Part shown: positions 61,355-64,000 of the stretch, one piece after another
How positions within the stretch are numbered: position 1 is the first letter of the stretch
Layout of the letters: every line of letters starts with the position of its first letter
Assembly (NCBI RefSeq): GCF_900115435.1
Contig: NZ_FOWK01000002.1
Location: 124,001 to 188,000 of the forward strand
DNA from: Prevotella sp. tf2-5
GTDB taxonomy: Bacteria; Bacteroidota; Bacteroidia; Bacteroidales; Bacteroidaceae
Direction of reading: 5' to 3'
DNA: 64,000 nt
Translations under genes and position numbers: made by a program
The notes under the pieces: generated by a model
What the model saw: the letters and a program-made list of their open reading frames with translations, nothing else
What the model was told of the DNA's origin: nothing
Database searches by the model: none

Positions 61355-63418
61355 ATGATGATGAGACATTCTATTTTAAAAAGCATTATAGTTGCGGCAT
61401 TGCTCTCTGTCGCTCAGATGACGGTGGCTGCGGAAGATATATATATTGAGGAGACCAGTAATGGCCAGATTAGTTATGCCGTCAACGGCTCAACGGTGAC
61501 CCTGGCCGTCACACCGTCCGCTGACTATTACATCACAGTTGACGATATCGTGGTCCAAAAGACCATTGACGGTGGCTCTGTAGCGTCACAAAGGGCTTCC
61601 GGACCAAAGGTGGCAAGCAGTCTGCCGTTGACCCCTGTTGATGTGGATGACACAGGTAAGGGAACCTATACTTTCACTCTTGTCGAGGGTTATGGGGCAT
61701 ACGTGACTGCGACATTCACGGAATGCCTGTCTGTATCTCCGTCCGTCGAGATCAGTAATTGGATATATGGAGAGACACCAGTGGCACCAGTTATTCAGGG
61801 AAACACAAGCAGTGGTGACGTTACTTGTTATTACAAAGATGTACGCGAAGAAGACTATAGTCCGTCAGTCCCAGTCAATGCAGGAGAATATCGTTTATAC
61901 GCTGTCATAGCGGCTAAGGGACATTACAAGTCTGGCAAGACACCTGAGATACCTTTCTCTATTGACAAGGCTCCCCTGACGATTACGGCAAAGGACTACA
62001 CCATCAAGCAGGGTGAGGAACTGCCGACATTTGAGGTGGAGTATGAGGGTTTCAAGAACGGTGAGACTTCAGAAGTCCTGACGCAGCAGCCCACCGTCTC
62101 TACGAATGCGACCTCATCCAGTACTCCTGGTGAGTACGAGATTACCGTCAGTGGTGCTGATGCCCAGAACTATGAGATTACCTATGTTGCTGGTAAGTTG
62201 ACGATTGTAGATGCCGATGCCTTGATAGTCAAGGCGAATAGTTATACGATAGAGTATGGTGACGACTTTCCTAAGTTTGAGTTTACCAGTGAGGGTGCAA
62301 CGCTTGAAGGAACACCAACTATTACCTGTGAAGCAACAAAGACTTCCCCTATTGGAACCTATCCGATTGTTATCGCAAAGGGTAGTGTGACGAACTACAA
62401 CGCCACATACGTCAATGGTACGCTGACCATCACGAAGGCTCCCCTGACGATTACGGCAAAGGACTACACCATCAAGCAGGGTGAGGAACTGCCGACATTT
62501 GAGGTGGAGTATGAGGGTTTCAAGAACGGTGAGACTTCAGAAGTCCTGACGCAGCAGCCCACCGTCTCTACGAATGCGACCTCATCCAGTGCTCCTGGTG
62601 AGTACGAGATTACCGTCAGTGGTGCTGATGCCCAGAACTATGAGATTACCTATGTCGTTGGTAAGTTGACGATAGAAGAAAAAGTGGAGATTATGCCTAT
62701 TACTGAAACGGAAGAGACTTCGTTCAAAGAGATTATTGCGGGCGAAATGAATTTGGAGAACACTGTAATTGACAACACCTATTATAATATGGATGCAACA
62801 AACGGTGACGGCTATGATACTACGGAGGAGGCTCTGGTGCTGAACTCTACGACAACGGATGAGCAGATGAATGCGATACAGGATGCTGAGGTGGGTGATG
62901 CTGTCGTACATGAGAACTACACTGGCATCATCTTCGAGATTCCTGAGAGTAAGGGTAGCGTTACGGTCGATGTACAAACCATCGGGACGCATGTGTTGAT
63001 GGTACAGATAGGAAATAGTGTTCCAACAAAGATTACAAAGATGGAGCGAGGAACGGTTGATGTGCCATTTGATGTAAAAGAACCTTCTTATGTCTACCTG
63101 TATGCGAGTACGGAGAATGGAAGTGCTGCACGTCTTGATCGTGCTCCTGTAGTTGGTGAGAACAGTGTTCTGCTTTATGGCTACAAAGTGACTTTCGGTG
63201 CAAGTTATATCCCTGGTGATGCCAATGGTGACGGCAATGTGAACGTGACGGATATCGTGGCTACCGTCAACTTTATCATGGAGAATCCTACGAGTACCTT
63301 CGACTTTGAGGCTGCTGATGTTAACGAGGATGGTGCCGTGAATGTCACGGATATTGTGGGTATGGTGAATATCATCATGTCTAATCCTTCTCGTGAAATA
63401 GATGAAATAAGTCTATAA
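61355..63418 (+). CDS. secreted MBG-repeat protein with C-terminal dockerin-like domain
   Basis: A 687-residue protein with signal peptide (HSILKSIIVAALLSVAQMTVAA). Three MBG-type beta domains occupy about residues 200-440; the first and third (opening APLTITAKDYTIKQGEELPT) are almost identical. The C-terminus has two dockerin type I repeats: GDANGDGNVNVTDIVATVNFI and AADVNEDGAVNVTDIVGMVNII, with calcium-loop Asp/Asn positions kept. No catalytic motif was seen, so a surface adhesin or partner of the upstream protease is plausible. It begins 8 nt after the protease stop. Several tandem ATG codons (61355, 61358, 61361) make the exact start uncertain. Confidence 0.8.
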   Translation: MMMRHSILKSIIVAALLSVAQMTVAAEDIYIEETSNGQISYAVNGSTVTLAVTPSADYYITVDDIVVQKTIDGGSVASQRASGPKVASSLPLTPVDVDDTGKGTYTFTLVEGYGAYVTATFTECLSVSPSVEISNWIYGETPVAPVIQGNTSSGDVTCYYKDVREEDYSPSVPVNAGEYRLYAVIAAKGHYKSGKTPEIPFSIDKAPLTITAKDYTIKQGEELPTFEVEYEGFKNGETSEVLTQQPTVSTNATSSSTPGEYEITVSGADAQNYEITYVAGKLTIVDADALIVKANSYTIEYGDDFPKFEFTSEGATLEGTPTITCEATKTSPIGTYPIVIAKGSVTNYNATYVNGTLTITKAPLTITAKDYTIKQGEELPTFEVEYEGFKNGETSEVLTQQPTVSTNATSSSAPGEYEITVSGADAQNYEITYVVGKLTIEEKVEIMPITETEETSFKEIIAGEMNLENTVIDNTYYNMDATNGDGYDTTEEALVLNSTTTDEQMNAIQDAEVGDAVVHENYTGIIFEIPESKGSVTVDVQTIGTHVLMVQIGNSVPTKITKMERGTVDVPFDVKEPSYVYLYASTENGSAARLDRAPVVGENSVLLYGYKVTFGASYIPGDANGDGNVNVTDIVATVNFIMENPTSTFDFEAADVNEDGAVNVTDIVGMVNIIMSNPSREIDEISL
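61967..62205 (+). repeat. 239-bp direct repeat encoding an MBG domain, copy 1
   Basis: Nearly identical to 62435-62673 (offset 468 bp); I saw three single-base differences, one near 62132 and two near the end. Confidence 0.92.
62435..62673 (+). repeat. 239-bp direct repeat encoding an MBG domain, copy 2
   Basis: Second copy of the repeat at 61967. A divergent MBG domain (VKANSYTIEYGDDFPKFEF) lies between the two copies. Confidence 0.92.
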
Positions 63419-63438
63419 CATTATTTACTTCATAATGA

Positions 63439-63468
63439 GGGGGCACGTCTTCGGATGTGCCCCTTTTT
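63439..63468 (+). terminator. intrinsic terminator of the protease-MBG unit
   Basis: GGGCACGTC pairs with GATGTGCCC (one G-U) around TTCG, followed by five T. Confidence 0.9.
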
Positions 63469-63525
63469 GTATTCTTTTGTGAGATGTGGCAATAATATCC
63501 AAACTGCATGCGTTTATAATAAAAA

Positions 63526-64000
63526 ATGAAAATCATGAATAGGATCATTGCTATCATCACATTTCTATGCCTTTGCATGGGTATGAAGGCACAACAGGAG
63601 ACTGGTTCGTGGACACTGACGCCACGTGTGGGTATCAACTCATCGAATATGTCGGTAGAAGATTTATGGACAGACCTTGACCATGCTGTCGGTGCGAAAC
63701 GGAAATGGGGCTTTGTGGGAGGTCTTGACGCAGAGTATCACGCATGGCAGCAAATCGGTATCTCTGTGGGTGCCTACTATTCCAATGAGGGCTATACTTA
63801 TGGCACTGTGGACAATCTGGGTAAGGTGACACAGACACTTCACTTCATCAATATCCCTGTCCTCGTCAATTTCTATATAGAACCGAATATCCTGCCAGGT
63901 CTTGCCTTGAAGGCTGGTGTGCAACTGGGCTATCTGGTGAGTGGGAAATACAAGGATAACGTTAACTCCCTGACTAATACGAGTGACTTCAAGCGTGTCA
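63526..64000 (+). CDS. PorT-like outer-membrane beta-barrel protein, C-terminus beyond window
   Basis: The frame is open from ATG 63526 to the window end (about 158 codons). It begins with a signal peptide (MKIMNRIIAIITFLCLCMGMKAQ) and then strand-like segments WTLTPRVGINSSNMS, KWGFVGGLDAEYHAW, IGISVGAYYSNEGY, LHFINIPVLVNFYIEPNILPGLALKAGVQLGYLVSGKYKD. The FINIPVLVNFY and GLALKAGVQLGYL motifs match the PorT-type barrel family of Bacteroidota. No -7 box was seen in the short gap behind the terminator. Function unknown. Confidence 0.8.
   Translation, partial: MKIMNRIIAIITFLCLCMGMKAQQETGSWTLTPRVGINSSNMSVEDLWTDLDHAVGAKRKWGFVGGLDAEYHAWQQIGISVGAYYSNEGYTYGTVDNLGKVTQTLHFINIPVLVNFYIEPNILPGLALKAGVQLGYLVSGKYKDNVNSLTNTSDFKRV

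Overview
The window looks like chromosome from an anaerobic Bacteroidales species of the Prevotellaceae (Prevotella, Xylanibacter or Segatella type). The grounds are: about a dozen upstream regions with the Bacteroidota -7 box TAnnTTTG and no sigma70-like hexamers; a SusC/SusD pair; lipoproteins with short lipoboxes; a fused NuoCD inside an 11-subunit complex I; and MBG/dockerin-like and C10-protease surface proteins. I saw no rRNA, tRNA, CRISPR array or transposase gene. Family names are from recognition of motifs, not from any search.

Layout. 1-6.3 kb: housekeeping genes (the end of a DUF3298-like secreted protein, pgk, a BtuB-like TonB receptor, queC, radA). 6.26-7.12 kb: a gene-free stretch filled with periodic palindromic repeats. 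7.1-12 kb: an ORF6N-domain protein, a secreted retropepsin-like protein, a substrate-binding lipoprotein and a TPR protein. 12-20 kb, minus strand: a tightly packed envelope operon kdsA-kdsD-(HTCS-like regulator)-phospholipase D/cardiolipin synthase-acyltransferase. 20-23.3 kb: a MscS-type channel and a BadF-type sugar kinase, divergent.

23.4-43.2 kb: a gluco/mannan polysaccharide utilisation locus in two blocks. Block one is SusC, SusD, an IPT-fold glycan-binding lipoprotein and a BACON-GH5 endoglycanase. A terminator and a second copy of the periodic repeat region follow, then block two: a secreted binding protein, GH5_7 mannanase, acetyl esterase, GH26 mannanase, GH130 phosphorylase, GPH-type sugar transporter, cellobiose 2-epimerase and a PafA-like phosphatase. 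The inferred route is surface binding and cleavage, import through SusCD, periplasmic trimming and deacetylation, transport of mannobiose, epimerisation to mannosyl-glucose, then phosphorolysis to mannose-1-phosphate and glucose.

43.3-54 kb: a small HTH protein and the nuoA-B-CD-H-I-J-K-L-M-N operon, which lacks nuoEFG. 54.1-64 kb: a small beta-barrel protein, a roughly 210-nt strongly structured RNA with 6S-like architecture, a 2065-residue C10 cysteine protease with MBG repeats and a sorting-type tail, an MBG/dockerin protein, and the start of a PorT-like barrel protein.

Most unusual are two copies of a composite intergenic element (an inverted-repeat module followed by mosaic arrays of short palindromes at an exact 22-bp pitch, with compensatory changes between arms), a hybrid two-component regulator that seems to have lost its phosphotransfer parts, and the structured RNA.
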